A stretch of DNA of 64,000 nucleotides from Robiginitalea sp. GTDB taxonomy: Bacteria; Bacteroidota; Bacteroidia; Flavobacteriales; Flavobacteriaceae. The position numbers were made by a program, and so were the translations under genes. The notes beneath the pieces were generated by a model. That model saw only the letters and a list, made by a program, of their open reading frames with translations. It searched no databases and was not told the origin of the DNA. The first letter of the stretch is position 1, and each line of letters begins with the position of its first letter. The stretch covers positions 62,001 through 126,000 of the forward strand of contig JAHEJJ010000001.1 in assembly GCA_024638915.1 (NCBI GenBank). Direction: 5' to 3'. This document shows, piece by piece, positions 44,293 through 53,564 of the stretch.

Positions 44293-45051
44293 TTAAAAAT
44301 CCTTGAGCAAGCGAATTTCATCCTGATGGACCCAACCAATCTTGCCGTCGGCAAGCTCTATCTTTTTGTAGTCCTCAAGGCCATCGAGCACCTTTACCTT
44401 TGTTCCTTCATGAAGTAAGAATACTTCTGAACTCCTATTATTTGGTTCAGACTTAACAAGGCACTCATCGGCAAAGACAATGGCAGGTTGGTTCGAGTTA
44501 TAGTTATTCTTCTGGATAAAGGCGAAGCCTAAACAAATAAAGGCCACAATTATCGAGGTCATACTACTCACAAAGGCGATTCGTTTCTGTGAGGAGAGCC
44601 TCAGAAAGAAATAGGCCAGGTAACATAAGACAAAAAGTACCACGAAAGCAACTGCCGCATAAGCCCATTGGTCGAAGGAAAATTGGCCGATGATACTGTT
44701 ATAGATTTTGGTTAGTCCGGATTCAGGTAAGGGCTCAATAGCATCTATGGTCATCTGCCGGGCATAGGCCAGATTGTTTTTTATTTCCTTGTCACCCGGA
44801 GAGAGCAATAGTGCTTTTTCATAGTAATAAATGCTCGGTGCAATCTGGTTAGATTTATAGTAACAGTTTCCCAGATTATAATACAGGGCCGCGGAATGCT
44901 CACCATTTTCCAGTATTTGGAGGTAATGTTCGATTGCATTTGCATATTTACCGTCATTATAGGCGGTGGTGGCCTCTTCGAACAACTCGGGATTCTGAGC
45001 GGTAACGGTGAGACAGCTAAAGATCAAGAGAAGAACCAAACAATTTTTCAT
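44293..45051 (-). CDS. batE: BatE: TPR and SH3-like domain protein
   Basis: A 252-residue envelope protein, last in the bat operon. A signal peptide (about 1-18) is followed by tetratricopeptide repeats (ATTAYNDGKYANAIEHYLQI, AALYYNLGNCYYK). Two membrane segments (about 128-150 and 160-178) and a C-terminal bacterial SH3 fold (VFLLHEGTKVKVLDGLEDYKKIEL, then IGWVHQDEIRLL) complete it. It is thought to work with the other Bat proteins in envelope stress and oxygen tolerance; the mechanism is unknown. It begins two bases after batD. Confidence 0.88.
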   Translation of the reverse strand: MKNCLVLLLIFSCLTVTAQNPELFEEATTAYNDGKYANAIEHYLQILENGEHSAALYYNLGNCYYKSNQIAPSIYYYEKALLLSPGDKEIKNNLAYARQMTIDAIEPLPESGLTKIYNSIIGQFSFDQWAYAAVAFVVLFVLCYLAYFFLRLSSQKRIAFVSSMTSIIVAFICLGFAFIQKNNYNSNQPAIVFADECLVKSEPNNRSSEVFLLHEGTKVKVLDGLEDYKKIELADGKIGWVHQDEIRLLKDF

Positions 45052-45053
45052 CC

Positions 45054-46844
45054 TTATAATCTTTTATCTATGGCCGAGATTACTTCGCTAGCCTTTTTAT
45101 AGTCCTGTTGCATCTGCACCTCAGAAAATGGGCTGTACCGGGCCATCTCACAATTTTTCAGGAGTGCGATAAAATCCTGTATCGTATTCTCATTGATCTC
45201 TCGCTCGCTCAACAACGCTGATATTTTTTCCTTGCTAAACTCCGAAGTCTCGATCTTTAACTTTGCTTTAAGGTAGTTGTGTAAGGCCTTTTCCAGAGCG
45301 ATATAAAAATCTTCTTTGTTGCCGAGCTCCCGCTTGGCGGTAGACAGGTATTTTCTGGCGAGTCTGTTGGCGCGTTTGATCTTGTTTCCAATCTCATCAC
45401 TGGCGATCGCCTCTCTTTTCTTTCCAAGGAGAATCAGTAGCGGGATCAATAATAGCGGCGAGATCAGCAAGGCATAAAAACGTGGACTGGCGAAAAAATA
45501 TTGTGAACCGATCGCTGTCAGATTGTGTTCCAGTTTGATGAAATTGAATTGCATACCGGATCCTACCACCGCCCGCTTGCTGGTAGTAATACCCGGAGCA
45601 GAAGTAATGCCACTGGCCGTAGGGCCATCCAAAACATTGATCATGATCTCCTCGGAGATAAGTGTTTGGTAGGTTTCTGTTCTGGGATTGAAATAACTGA
45701 ACGAAATGCTTGGGATAGGATATTTTCCCCGGAAGGAAGGAACTACAGTATAGTTGTTGCTTACCTTACCCTGCATGCCCGACAAGGCCGTGCGGACATC
45801 TACATTAAATTCAGGTTCGTAAACCTCAAGCGATGCCGGTAAGGTTGGTTCGGGCAATTGAAACAGTTTTAAATTCCCCTTCCCTTTAACTTCAACGATG
45901 GCCTGAAGGGATTCAGAGGCTTTCAGCTCGGTTTTGCTGGCACTGACATAGAAATCAAATTCTCCTACAGCACCGCTGAAGTCGGCCGGCCGCCCATTGC
46001 TAGGCAACGGTTTTACATTGATGGTCCGTTTACCGGCGGATACTGTTTTATTCGTTTGAGTATAGATCGTACCACCAAAAAAGTCTCTTCTGTTTGTAGG
46101 GACATCGAGGGTGACATCGAGCGATAGGGGTTCGATTTCTAATTGTCCGGCTTTTTGCGGGTACAGTACCACCTTTTTAAGGATCACATATCGGTAGGCC
46201 TGGCCTTTGTAGGTGCCGTTCTGAACATTGTATTTGCTAAACTGAATATCCTGACTCCAAAAATTATTGTATTTAGGATTATCAAGTGGCCTGAAATTGG
46301 AAACATTGATGGTCGGACTTACATAGAGTTTGTATACCACACTGATAGCTTCATTCAGATAGGGGGTGGTTTTTGACACTTCTGCAACAAGATGCAGGTT
46401 TTCATCGGCTATATCATCTACAGTCATCTGGTCGCTGGGTTTATCGACCGCTGCGGTGACCTCAACTTCTTTCGAAAGCGACTTGTAGGTTTTGCCGTCG
46501 ATGACAATAGTAGACTGTTTAATGCGGAATTTACCCCTCGACACTGGCGCCAGTGTATAAGAATAAGTTTTTGAATAGCTTCTCACCCCATTGATCCAGG
46601 AAGAACTAATAGACTGAGAGGGGCCCATGACCACACGAAAACCTTCAAAATCCGGAGGGGTAAAATTATCACCGTCTTTATTCATGGTAAAGTCTACCCT
46701 GAGCCTCTCGTTAATTCCCAGCTTGGATTTGCTGAGCTTCGCCTCAAAAGTTACACCTTCCTTTTCCTGTGCATTCACTTGGGTACCGCAAAGGAAAAAG
46801 CCGCTAAACACCATCAGGCAATATGTGATCCAAGTCTTTCTCAC
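45054..46844 (-). CDS. batD: BatD family protein
   Basis: A 596-residue protein. A signal peptide (about 1-25) is followed by three immunoglobulin-like beta domains of the BatD family (VTFEAKLSKSKLGINERLRVDF, then DENLHLVAEVSKTTPYLNEAISV). A single TM lies at about residue 470 (RFYALLISPLLLIPLLILLG), and a cytoplasmic helical tail ends the protein. It overlaps batC by four bases. The large periplasmic part probably scaffolds the VWA proteins of the operon. Confidence 0.92.
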   Translation of the reverse strand: MRKTWITYCLMVFSGFFLCGTQVNAQEKEGVTFEAKLSKSKLGINERLRVDFTMNKDGDNFTPPDFEGFRVVMGPSQSISSSWINGVRSYSKTYSYTLAPVSRGKFRIKQSTIVIDGKTYKSLSKEVEVTAAVDKPSDQMTVDDIADENLHLVAEVSKTTPYLNEAISVVYKLYVSPTINVSNFRPLDNPKYNNFWSQDIQFSKYNVQNGTYKGQAYRYVILKKVVLYPQKAGQLEIEPLSLDVTLDVPTNRRDFFGGTIYTQTNKTVSAGKRTINVKPLPSNGRPADFSGAVGEFDFYVSASKTELKASESLQAIVEVKGKGNLKLFQLPEPTLPASLEVYEPEFNVDVRTALSGMQGKVSNNYTVVPSFRGKYPIPSISFSYFNPRTETYQTLISEEIMINVLDGPTASGITSAPGITTSKRAVVGSGMQFNFIKLEHNLTAIGSQYFFASPRFYALLISPLLLIPLLILLGKKREAIASDEIGNKIKRANRLARKYLSTAKRELGNKEDFYIALEKALHNYLKAKLKIETSEFSKEKISALLSEREINENTIQDFIALLKNCEMARYSPFSEVQMQQDYKKASEVISAIDKRL

Positions 46845-47683
46845 CAGTCTTTCTCCGTCTTTTTCTTAACGCCTTTTACTTTTCTGGCTTCCATTTTTTC
46901 CTGCACTTTTTTCTCCTCGTTCTCCATAGCCTCCAAAAGGTTTTCTATCTGTTGAGGTGAAAGCTGATTAGGGCGTGGTTTTTTATCCTGGGGTTCGTCT
47001 CCCTCGCTGGGCTGGCGGTCCTTTTGTTTTTCTTCCTCTCCGTCACCCTTCTTGTTTTGGTCTTTCTGCTGATCTTCATCTTCACCTTCTTCACCTTTGT
47101 CCTCGGGCTTATCCTCCTCCTGATTCCCCTGGTTCTGATCTTCTTTCTGATCCTGGTCTTGTTTATCGTCTTTGTCGTTCTCGTCGTTTTGTTGCTGATT
47201 TTGCTGTTTTTTCAGCATTTCTTTGGCCAACGCCAGGTTGTAGCGCGTTTCTTCATCTGCAGGATTGTTTCTAAGCGCTTCTTTATAGGCTTCAACCGCC
47301 TTGGCATATTCTTTATTCTTCATGAACACATTGCCCATGTTGTGATAGGCTCTGTGTTTCGACGGTTTTTCCGATGCAATTTCACCAGCTTCCTTAAATC
47401 TGCCAAACGCTTCGCTGTAGCTTTCATTGGTATAATAGGCATTGCCCAGGTTGTAAGGTGCCGCGGGATTGGCTCTGCTCTTAGAAATAGCCCTTCTATA
47501 ATCAACCTCGGCATCTACAAATTTATTGTCGCTAAGCTCTTGATTCGCTTCCCAGGTAAGGTTTTGTGAGGCCAACAAGGCCTCTTTATCCACTTCGGGG
47601 TCCTCCTGAGCCAATAACAAAACAGGGCAAATCCCTAGTGAGAGTATAAAAACCAACGATATTATTCTAGACTTCATCTTCAT
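46841..47683 (-). CDS. batC: BatC: TPR protein with acidic/Gln-rich tail
   Basis: A 280-residue protein with a signal peptide (about 1-25) and three TPR units (AAPYNLGNAYY, KHRAYHNMGNVFMK, EETRYNLALAKEM). A long low-complexity region rich in Asp, Glu, Gln and Lys follows (about 170-250), ending in a helical segment (LSPQQIENLLEAMENEEKKV). Such tails are typical of BatC. The start at 47683 lies 17 bases inside batB; a second Met two codons later is equally possible. Confidence 0.9.
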   Translation of the reverse strand: MKMKSRIISLVFILSLGICPVLLLAQEDPEVDKEALLASQNLTWEANQELSDNKFVDAEVDYRRAISKSRANPAAPYNLGNAYYTNESYSEAFGRFKEAGEIASEKPSKHRAYHNMGNVFMKNKEYAKAVEAYKEALRNNPADEETRYNLALAKEMLKKQQNQQQNDENDKDDKQDQDQKEDQNQGNQEEDKPEDKGEEGEDEDQQKDQNKKGDGEEEKQKDRQPSEGDEPQDKKPRPNQLSPQQIENLLEAMENEEKKVQEKMEARKVKGVKKKTEKDW

Positions 47684-48710
47684 TAAACAGGTTTAACTTT
47701 CTCAACCATCTGGTTTTACGGTCCAAAATAAAAACATCCAAAAATAGGAAGAATAAGCCTGCCCCCAAAAACCATTGGAACTGGTCTTTGAATTCAGCGA
47801 ATTGTTTGGCCTCGAATTCCTTCTTATCCATTTGATCCAATTCTTCCTTGATAGCCTCCACAGCTTCATCTGTGTTTTCTCCATTGATGTAAATGCCATT
47901 GCCTTCATCGGCTATGTCTACTAGTATTTCTTCATTGAGTTTGGTTATGACCACTTCGCCTTTGCTATCCTTTTTCAATCGTTCTACTACCCCTTTCCTC
48001 TTGATGGGGATCGGACCGCCTTTGGCTTTGCCCACTCCGATTGTAAAAACCCTTACACCTTCTTCAACAGCGATTTCTACAGCCTCGGTTGCCCTACCCC
48101 CCGAATGATCTTCTCCATCAGAAACGATAAAGAGGACGCGGTTGGTTTGTTCTTCATCATCAAAATAGGTCGCGGCAAGCTCAATTGCGGCATCGATAGC
48201 CGTTCCCTGTGAAGAAAGCATGTCGGTATTCATGCTCTGGAGGAACATTTTGGCCGCACCGTAATCTGTTGTTATTGGCAACTGTGGATATGCCTGGCCG
48301 GCATAGGCGATAATGCCAATACGGTCGCTTGCCAATTGATTGATAACTTCCGATACCAGACGCTTGGCCTTTTCCAAACGATTAGGGGCGATATCTTCTG
48401 CCAGCATACTCTTTGAAACATCGACGGCGAAGACGATATCGACTCCCTGTCTTTTAACCGTCTCCATTTTGGTCCCGATTTTTGGATTCACAAGACCAAC
48501 TACCAGGCAACTAAGGCCAAGGATCAATACAAAAAGCTTCAATGTCGCCTTAAATGAAGATCTGTTGGGTGTCAGACGCTTTAGCAATCCAGCCTCGGCA
48601 AACCTTTTCTGGGTACTTTTCTTCCAAACCTGCAATAACAGAAATAGCAAAGTCATTACCGGAATAATGAAAAGCAGATAGAAATATATTTTTTCGTCGA
48701 GTTGAATCAT
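47667..48710 (-). CDS. batB: BatB: VWA domain membrane protein
   Basis: A 347-residue protein with two N-terminal TM segments (about 8-26 and 56-74) and a von Willebrand factor A domain carrying the MIDAS motif DVSKS (about residue 93). A C-terminal TM (WFLGAGLFFLFLDVFIL) follows. VWA domains bind partners through a metal ion, so it is likely the adhesive core of the Bat complex together with BatA. It starts four bases after batA. Confidence 0.93.
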   Translation of the reverse strand: MIQLDEKIYFYLLFIIPVMTLLFLLLQVWKKSTQKRFAEAGLLKRLTPNRSSFKATLKLFVLILGLSCLVVGLVNPKIGTKMETVKRQGVDIVFAVDVSKSMLAEDIAPNRLEKAKRLVSEVINQLASDRIGIIAYAGQAYPQLPITTDYGAAKMFLQSMNTDMLSSQGTAIDAAIELAATYFDDEEQTNRVLFIVSDGEDHSGGRATEAVEIAVEEGVRVFTIGVGKAKGGPIPIKRKGVVERLKKDSKGEVVITKLNEEILVDIADEGNGIYINGENTDEAVEAIKEELDQMDKKEFEAKQFAEFKDQFQWFLGAGLFFLFLDVFILDRKTRWLRKLNLFNEDEV

Positions 48711-48714
48711 CGTT

Positions 48715-49713
48715 TTAAATAAAACTTCTAAATATAGTGTGTCTTAAGAACCATTCTAACAGTATAAGAAACCCGGCCAATAGGACCCATGGTCGGAATC
48801 TCTCATCATATTTATAATACTTGAATTCTTCGATCTCGGTTTTTTCGAATTGGTTGATCTCGGAATAGATCTCCTCTAATTTTTCATTGTCGGTTGCCCT
48901 GAAATATTCTCCTCCTGTGAGCCTGGAGATCTCTTTGAGCAAGTCTTCATCGATCTCCACCTGGCGCATGCCATATCTGAAGGAACCATCTGCATTATAC
49001 GCGATCGGGGACAGGGCATTCCCGTTGGTTCCCAGTCCTATGGTGTAGGTTTTAATGTCGTATTCGAGTGCGAGATCGGCTGCGGTCAGGGGTTCTATGA
49101 ATCCGGAATTATTTACCCCATCGGTTAGCAGTATAATAACCTTGCTTTTTGCCTTACTTTCCTTAAGCCGGTTAACGGAGGTGGCCAAACCCATTCCGAT
49201 GGCAGTTCCATCTTCAAGGTCGCCATAGGTGATTTCCCTTAAAGCCCCAAGAACAATACTCTTGTCGCTGGTAATAGGTGTTTTGGTATAACTTTCCCCG
49301 GCATAAGCCACCAACCCTATTCTGTCATTCGGCCGTTGTTTGATAAAATCAGCAGCGACACTCTTTAGTGCAGACAGCCGATTGGGTTTCAGGTCTCTGG
49401 CAAGCATACTCGAAGAAACATCTATAGCCATAACAATGTCGATACCTCTTGTGGTTTTGGTCCGGGAGGAAACGTCTTCTGTTTGTGGTCTGGCCATTGC
49501 GGTTATAATCGCGGTAAGAGCGATCAACCGCAGTACAAAAAGCATCGGTTTAAGTTTTGGCAGAAGGTCCCCAGAGCTGAAACCGGAAGTATTCGATATT
49601 CTTAATGAGGCTGTTTCTTCGTTTCGTTTAAAAATATACCAAAGCACGGCTACCGGAAGCAGCAAAAGCAACCAAAAAAACTGCGGATTTGCAAATTCTA
49701 CACCTGTAAACAT
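48715..49713 (-). CDS. batA: BatA: VWA domain membrane protein
   Basis: A 332-residue paralogue of BatB. It has the same layout: N-terminal membrane segments (FFWLLLLLPVAVLWYIF and LFVLRLIALTAIITAMA), a VWA domain with MIDAS DVSSS (about residue 96) and TDGVNNSG, and a C-terminal TM (WVLLAGFLILLEWFL). It sits directly between the unknown 536-aa gene and batB with almost no spacer, so it belongs to one long transcript. Confidence 0.93.
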   Translation of the reverse strand: MFTGVEFANPQFFWLLLLLPVAVLWYIFKRNEETASLRISNTSGFSSGDLLPKLKPMLFVLRLIALTAIITAMARPQTEDVSSRTKTTRGIDIVMAIDVSSSMLARDLKPNRLSALKSVAADFIKQRPNDRIGLVAYAGESYTKTPITSDKSIVLGALREITYGDLEDGTAIGMGLATSVNRLKESKAKSKVIILLTDGVNNSGFIEPLTAADLALEYDIKTYTIGLGTNGNALSPIAYNADGSFRYGMRQVEIDEDLLKEISRLTGGEYFRATDNEKLEEIYSEINQFEKTEIEEFKYYKYDERFRPWVLLAGFLILLEWFLRHTIFRSFI

Positions 49714-51324
49714 CTATGCTTGTGTTTTTACATCAAACGAACTCAAAATACGGTCAATGATTTCTTCAGCGTACTCATCTTCATCGGCCCAGGATAACAA
49801 TAGTTGCTGTTGAAAGCCGTTGCCCCCGAACATTAAAAGCATATATTGTCCTTTTATCCTATCGTCAGTACCTGGTTCTTTAAAAGTTCCGCTGCCATAG
49901 ACCTTAACCCCCTTAACCCCGCTAACGGTGGTAAATTCTTCCTGTTTGGTAATAATATTTCGCGCCCCTTTTTTCTCTAAATCTATCAGTACTTGTTCCA
50001 GACTCTGTTCGTAATTGGGTTCAGTTTCTTCCAATAAGGTCTTTGAGGTGGCCTCGACCATAAAAAGGCCATCCTCATTATTATACTCAAATTGATATAG
50101 ATCTTTAAGTTTTTCGGTGGACTGCAGATGGGAGGGAGAACTTTTCCTGACCAGCACTTCGGGAGTTTCTAAAATGATGGGTGGGTAGCCGTAGGTACTG
50201 CTGATCCATTCTCCCTCCAACAATTTTTTGGAAGGATCACGCGTTACGGTATCCCAAACATATTTCGGACCATAGTAGGCCGTAAATCCGGCTGTAGTCG
50301 CCAGGAGAACAAGCAATACAGCGGCGGCCAGTTTTATCATATTCTTTTTTCTGCGCTTACGCGCGATTTCCTCCTGGTATTCTTTTTGCTGCATCAGTTC
50401 CTCTTCGCTGGGTTCGGGAAGGGCTTCCTTGGTCTTCATAACGATCTCTTCCACCGCTTTACGATCGTTTTCAGCCTTATTAGTGGGAGGTTTGGATTTG
50501 GCGAATTTCACAAGGTCTGCTGTTTGTAAGATCATCTGGAACTGCCTGATCGTGTCCTTAGTAAGTTTTAATTCACCAGCGTCTTTAAGCATTTCCAATT
50601 TTTCGATCAACTGATTGGTAGTGCTTTCCAGAGCGGAAATATTGGCATCCTCCTCCAGATATGATCTCACGATATCGGTGAGTTCGGAATAATATTTTTT
50701 ATATTCGTCCTGGATCAGATATTTCGAGTTCTCAAGCCGACTTAATTCTAACAAAGCCCGGTCGTACGCAGGTAGCAAGGCCTCCTTTTCTTCCTCGCTC
50801 AGTTTCTCTTTCTTTATAAAAAGAAAATAAACCAGAATTCCTATAACTGCGACCAGCAACAATATCCAGAGCAGTATTTTCCAGACTCCGGCGTAATTTC
50901 GCTCTACTTCGATCAGGGGTTTGATATCGTACATGGGTTGTGTGAGGGTATCGACCGGAACGTTGCCGACATCGATGCGGACAGAGTCCGTTAAATAACC
51001 CTTGCCATCTATTTCAATTCGTTGCCCCGGAATCATATACTGTCCCGAGTCGAACTGGGTAAGGGCATAGGTTTTTTGAAGCAGCAAACGGTTTTCACTC
51101 CGGGTAGTGTCGGTCAAGAACGCCTCTACCGTTTCCATCGGCGAAAACGTCTGGCCTTCTGGAAAGAAAACCACGGAAGAGGAATCGGTTTCAACACTGA
51201 TCTTATACCTGATCTGCTCTCCAATTCGAATCCGGGAGGTATCGATTTCCGAATTCACGGTCGTTTGAGCATGAACCCATACCAATGAAAGCGAGAAAAC
51301 GATTAAAGACAATACCTTCTTCAT
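49714..51324 (-). CDS. Bat operon membrane protein of unknown function
   Basis: A 536-residue protein between the DUF58 gene and batA. A signal peptide (MKKVLSLIVFSLSLVWVHAQ) precedes a BatD-like beta domain (about 20-135). A TM at about 148-168 (WKILLWILLLVAVIGILVYFL) is followed by a cytoplasmic helical stretch. A second TM lies near residue 330 (IKLAAAVLLVLLATTAGFTA), and then a domain of about 180 residues (EGEWISSTYGYPPIILETPEV) that I do not recognise. The start at 51324 is chosen for the signal peptide; the frame opens 17 codons earlier. Confidence 0.8.
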   Translation of the reverse strand: MKKVLSLIVFSLSLVWVHAQTTVNSEIDTSRIRIGEQIRYKISVETDSSSVVFFPEGQTFSPMETVEAFLTDTTRSENRLLLQKTYALTQFDSGQYMIPGQRIEIDGKGYLTDSVRIDVGNVPVDTLTQPMYDIKPLIEVERNYAGVWKILLWILLLVAVIGILVYFLFIKKEKLSEEEKEALLPAYDRALLELSRLENSKYLIQDEYKKYYSELTDIVRSYLEEDANISALESTTNQLIEKLEMLKDAGELKLTKDTIRQFQMILQTADLVKFAKSKPPTNKAENDRKAVEEIVMKTKEALPEPSEEELMQQKEYQEEIARKRRKKNMIKLAAAVLLVLLATTAGFTAYYGPKYVWDTVTRDPSKKLLEGEWISSTYGYPPIILETPEVLVRKSSPSHLQSTEKLKDLYQFEYNNEDGLFMVEATSKTLLEETEPNYEQSLEQVLIDLEKKGARNIITKQEEFTTVSGVKGVKVYGSGTFKEPGTDDRIKGQYMLLMFGGNGFQQQLLLSWADEDEYAEEIIDRILSSFDVKTQA

Positions 51325-51371
51325 TCCGAAAATCGGAAGGAAGCGTCTATCGTGTATGGAAAACTGCCTTA

Positions 51372-52238
51372 TCATCCCCTTCTCTTAAAATAACCCAATA
51401 GCTTCTTTACGTAACTTTCGTCGACCCGGCAATCGAGTGTGCCACAACCTGATTTAGCAAAAATATCTTTGAAAAAATCGACTCTTTCCCTATAGAATGT
51501 TTCGTAAGATTGCCGTACTTTTTTAGACTGTGTATTGACCAGCTGCAGTCGTCCTGTTTCAGAATCCAACATCTGAACCATTCCCAGGTTTGGGATGCTC
51601 TCCTCCCGTCGGTCGTAAACACGAATTCCCGTTAGGTCGTGCTTATTCCCAGTGATCTTCAAGGTCCGCTCGTAATCCTCTGCAACAAAATCAGACAGTA
51701 CAAAGACAATGGCTCGTTTCTTGATCACATTGGAAAGGAATTTCAGGGCCTTACCTATATCCGTCTTTTTGCTAGAGGGAGTAAATTCGAGCAATTCCCG
51801 TATAATTCGTAAAACATGACTTTTCCCCTTCTTTGGGGGAATAAAGAGCTCTACCTCATCGGAAAAAAGTACCAGGCCAGCTTTATCATTATTCTGAAGT
51901 GCTGAAAAAGCCAATGTAGCCGAGATTTCCGTGATGATTTCCTTCTTAAAACTGTTGATCGTACCGAAATGTTCCGAGCCACTGACATCTACCAGCAGCA
52001 TCATGGTAAGTTCTCTTTCCTCCTCAAATACCTTTACAAATGGCTCATTGTAACGAGCGGTAACATTCCAGTCGATAGAACGGACATCGTCCCCGAACTG
52101 ATACTGGCGTACCTCGCTGAAGGTCATACCCCTTCCCTTAAAAGTAGAGTGATATTCCCCACCGAAAATATGATCGGAGAGACGGCGGGTCTTGATCTCA
52201 ATCTTGCGTACTTTCTTTAATAATTCCTTGGTATCCAT
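51372..52238 (-). CDS. DUF58 domain protein
   Basis: A 288-residue cytoplasmic protein of the DUF58 family, always found with MoxR ATPases. The family motif GRGMTFSEVRQYQFGDDVRSIDWNVTAR (about residues 36-63) is intact, and a VWA-like fold follows with the metal-site-like DVSGS (about 85). It may act as the adaptor or substrate of MoxR. The ATG at 52238 (MDTKELLKK) is preferred to one three codons earlier. Confidence 0.93.
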   Translation of the reverse strand: MDTKELLKKVRKIEIKTRRLSDHIFGGEYHSTFKGRGMTFSEVRQYQFGDDVRSIDWNVTARYNEPFVKVFEEERELTMMLLVDVSGSEHFGTINSFKKEIITEISATLAFSALQNNDKAGLVLFSDEVELFIPPKKGKSHVLRIIRELLEFTPSSKKTDIGKALKFLSNVIKKRAIVFVLSDFVAEDYERTLKITGNKHDLTGIRVYDRREESIPNLGMVQMLDSETGRLQLVNTQSKKVRQSYETFYRERVDFFKDIFAKSGCGTLDCRVDESYVKKLLGYFKRRG

Positions 52239-52304
52239 CGGGTTCAAGGTTTCGGGTTTAAGGTATTCACATGGCCGGTAACCTAGAGCAGAACCATCAA
52301 ACGG

Positions 52305-53306
52305 TTAAGGTACTTCAATCTGGTTGACGATTCGATTGATAATTTCTTCTGAGGTCACATTTTCTGCCTCTGCTTCATAGGTGATTCCAATACGATGCCT
52401 GAGGACATCGTGCACCACTGCCCTTACATCTTCCGGCACAACGTATCCTCTTCTCTTGATGAAAGCATAGCATTTAGCTGCGATAGCCAGGTTGATACTT
52501 CCCCTGGGGGAAGCCCCAAAGCTGATAAGGGGCTTAAGGTCTGCCAATTCGTATTTTTCAGGATATCGGGTAGCAAAGACGATATCGAGAATGTAGCTTT
52601 CAATTTTTTCGTCCATATAGACCTCCCGAACGGTTTGCTGGGCACTTAAGATCTGTTTCAGGGAAACCACAGGCTTAACAGCCTCGTGAGCTCCTTTTAA
52701 ATTTTGTCGCATGATCAGTTGCTCTTCGTTCATTTTCGGGTAATCTATTACCGTTTTGAGCATAAACCGGTCTACCTGAGCTTCTGGTAAGGGATAGGTG
52801 CCCTCCTGTTCAACCGGGTTCTGGGTTGCCATTACCAGGAAGGGTGCATCGAGAATAAATGTCTCGTCGCCTATGGTGACCTGGCGCTCCTGCATAGCTT
52901 CCAACAATGCTGACTGTACTTTTGCCGGAGCCCTGTTGATCTCATCGGCCAGCACAAAATTGGCAAATATAGGGCCGCGTTTAATGGAGAAGTCATTCTC
53001 CTTCATATTGTAGATCAGCGTACCAATAACATCGGCGGGTAAGAGATCAGGAGTAAACTGAATTCGGCTGAAACTGCCTTTAACCGCACTGGAAAGCGTA
53101 TTGATTGCCAGTGTTTTCGCAAGTCCCGGCACCCCTTCGAGTAGAATATGGCCCTGGCCAAGCAGGCCGATCAACAGGCGTTCTACCATGTGCTTCTGCC
53201 CAACGATCGCTTTGTTCATTTCCATTAAGAGCAAATCGATAAAAGCGCTTTCCTGGGCAATTTTCTCATTCATAGCGCTGATATCCACAGTAGTATTTTC
53301 CTCCAT
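52305..53306 (-). CDS. MoxR family AAA+ ATPase
   Basis: A 333-residue AAA+ ATPase, first gene of the bat operon. Walker A is LEGVPGLAKTL (about residues 56-66). Walker B with its helix insert is LADEINRAPAKVQSALLEAMQERQV (about 117-141), and sensor 1 is ATQNPVEQEGTYPLPEAQ. It probably acts as a chaperone for maturation of VWA-domain partners, here DUF58, BatA and BatB. No convincing promoter box is seen upstream, in a gap of about 250 bases. Confidence 0.95.
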   Translation of the reverse strand: MEENTTVDISAMNEKIAQESAFIDLLLMEMNKAIVGQKHMVERLLIGLLGQGHILLEGVPGLAKTLAINTLSSAVKGSFSRIQFTPDLLPADVIGTLIYNMKENDFSIKRGPIFANFVLADEINRAPAKVQSALLEAMQERQVTIGDETFILDAPFLVMATQNPVEQEGTYPLPEAQVDRFMLKTVIDYPKMNEEQLIMRQNLKGAHEAVKPVVSLKQILSAQQTVREVYMDEKIESYILDIVFATRYPEKYELADLKPLISFGASPRGSINLAIAAKCYAFIKRRGYVVPEDVRAVVHDVLRHRIGITYEAEAENVTSEEIINRIVNQIEVP

Positions 53307-53449
53307 AAAGTCTATATTTCAGTGTATATCAAATAGTTGGTTTTAAGTAAGGCGCAAATTGAAAATTTATTTAGTCATGTGCTGTTAACGATTGGTTAAA
53401 AAATGCGGCGAAGCCCAAGTTTTATGAAGTATTTAAGGGATTTGTCGTA

Positions 53450-53457
53450 TATTTTTG
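53450..53457 (+). promoter_or_regulatory. -7 promoter element of the aldo/keto reductase gene
   Basis: TATTTTTG fits TAnnTTTG exactly. It lies about 107 bases before the start codon, which would make an unusually long leader. Confidence 0.4.
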
Positions 53458-53564
53458 CCCAAGGGTAATTCCGAATTCCATCTCAAGAAAAAGTCTGTAA
53501 TTATTTCTTTATTTGAAGGGTAGAACCAGAGGCTTCGATTCGGAACTGATGCAACAATAAAATC

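Noticed and set aside
47024-47569. 181-codon plus-strand hydrophobic open frame
   Set aside because: It is antisense to the Glu/Asp/Gln/Lys-rich tail of BatC, whose reverse complement naturally reads as Phe/Leu/Val. The sense frame has operon context and TPR motifs.
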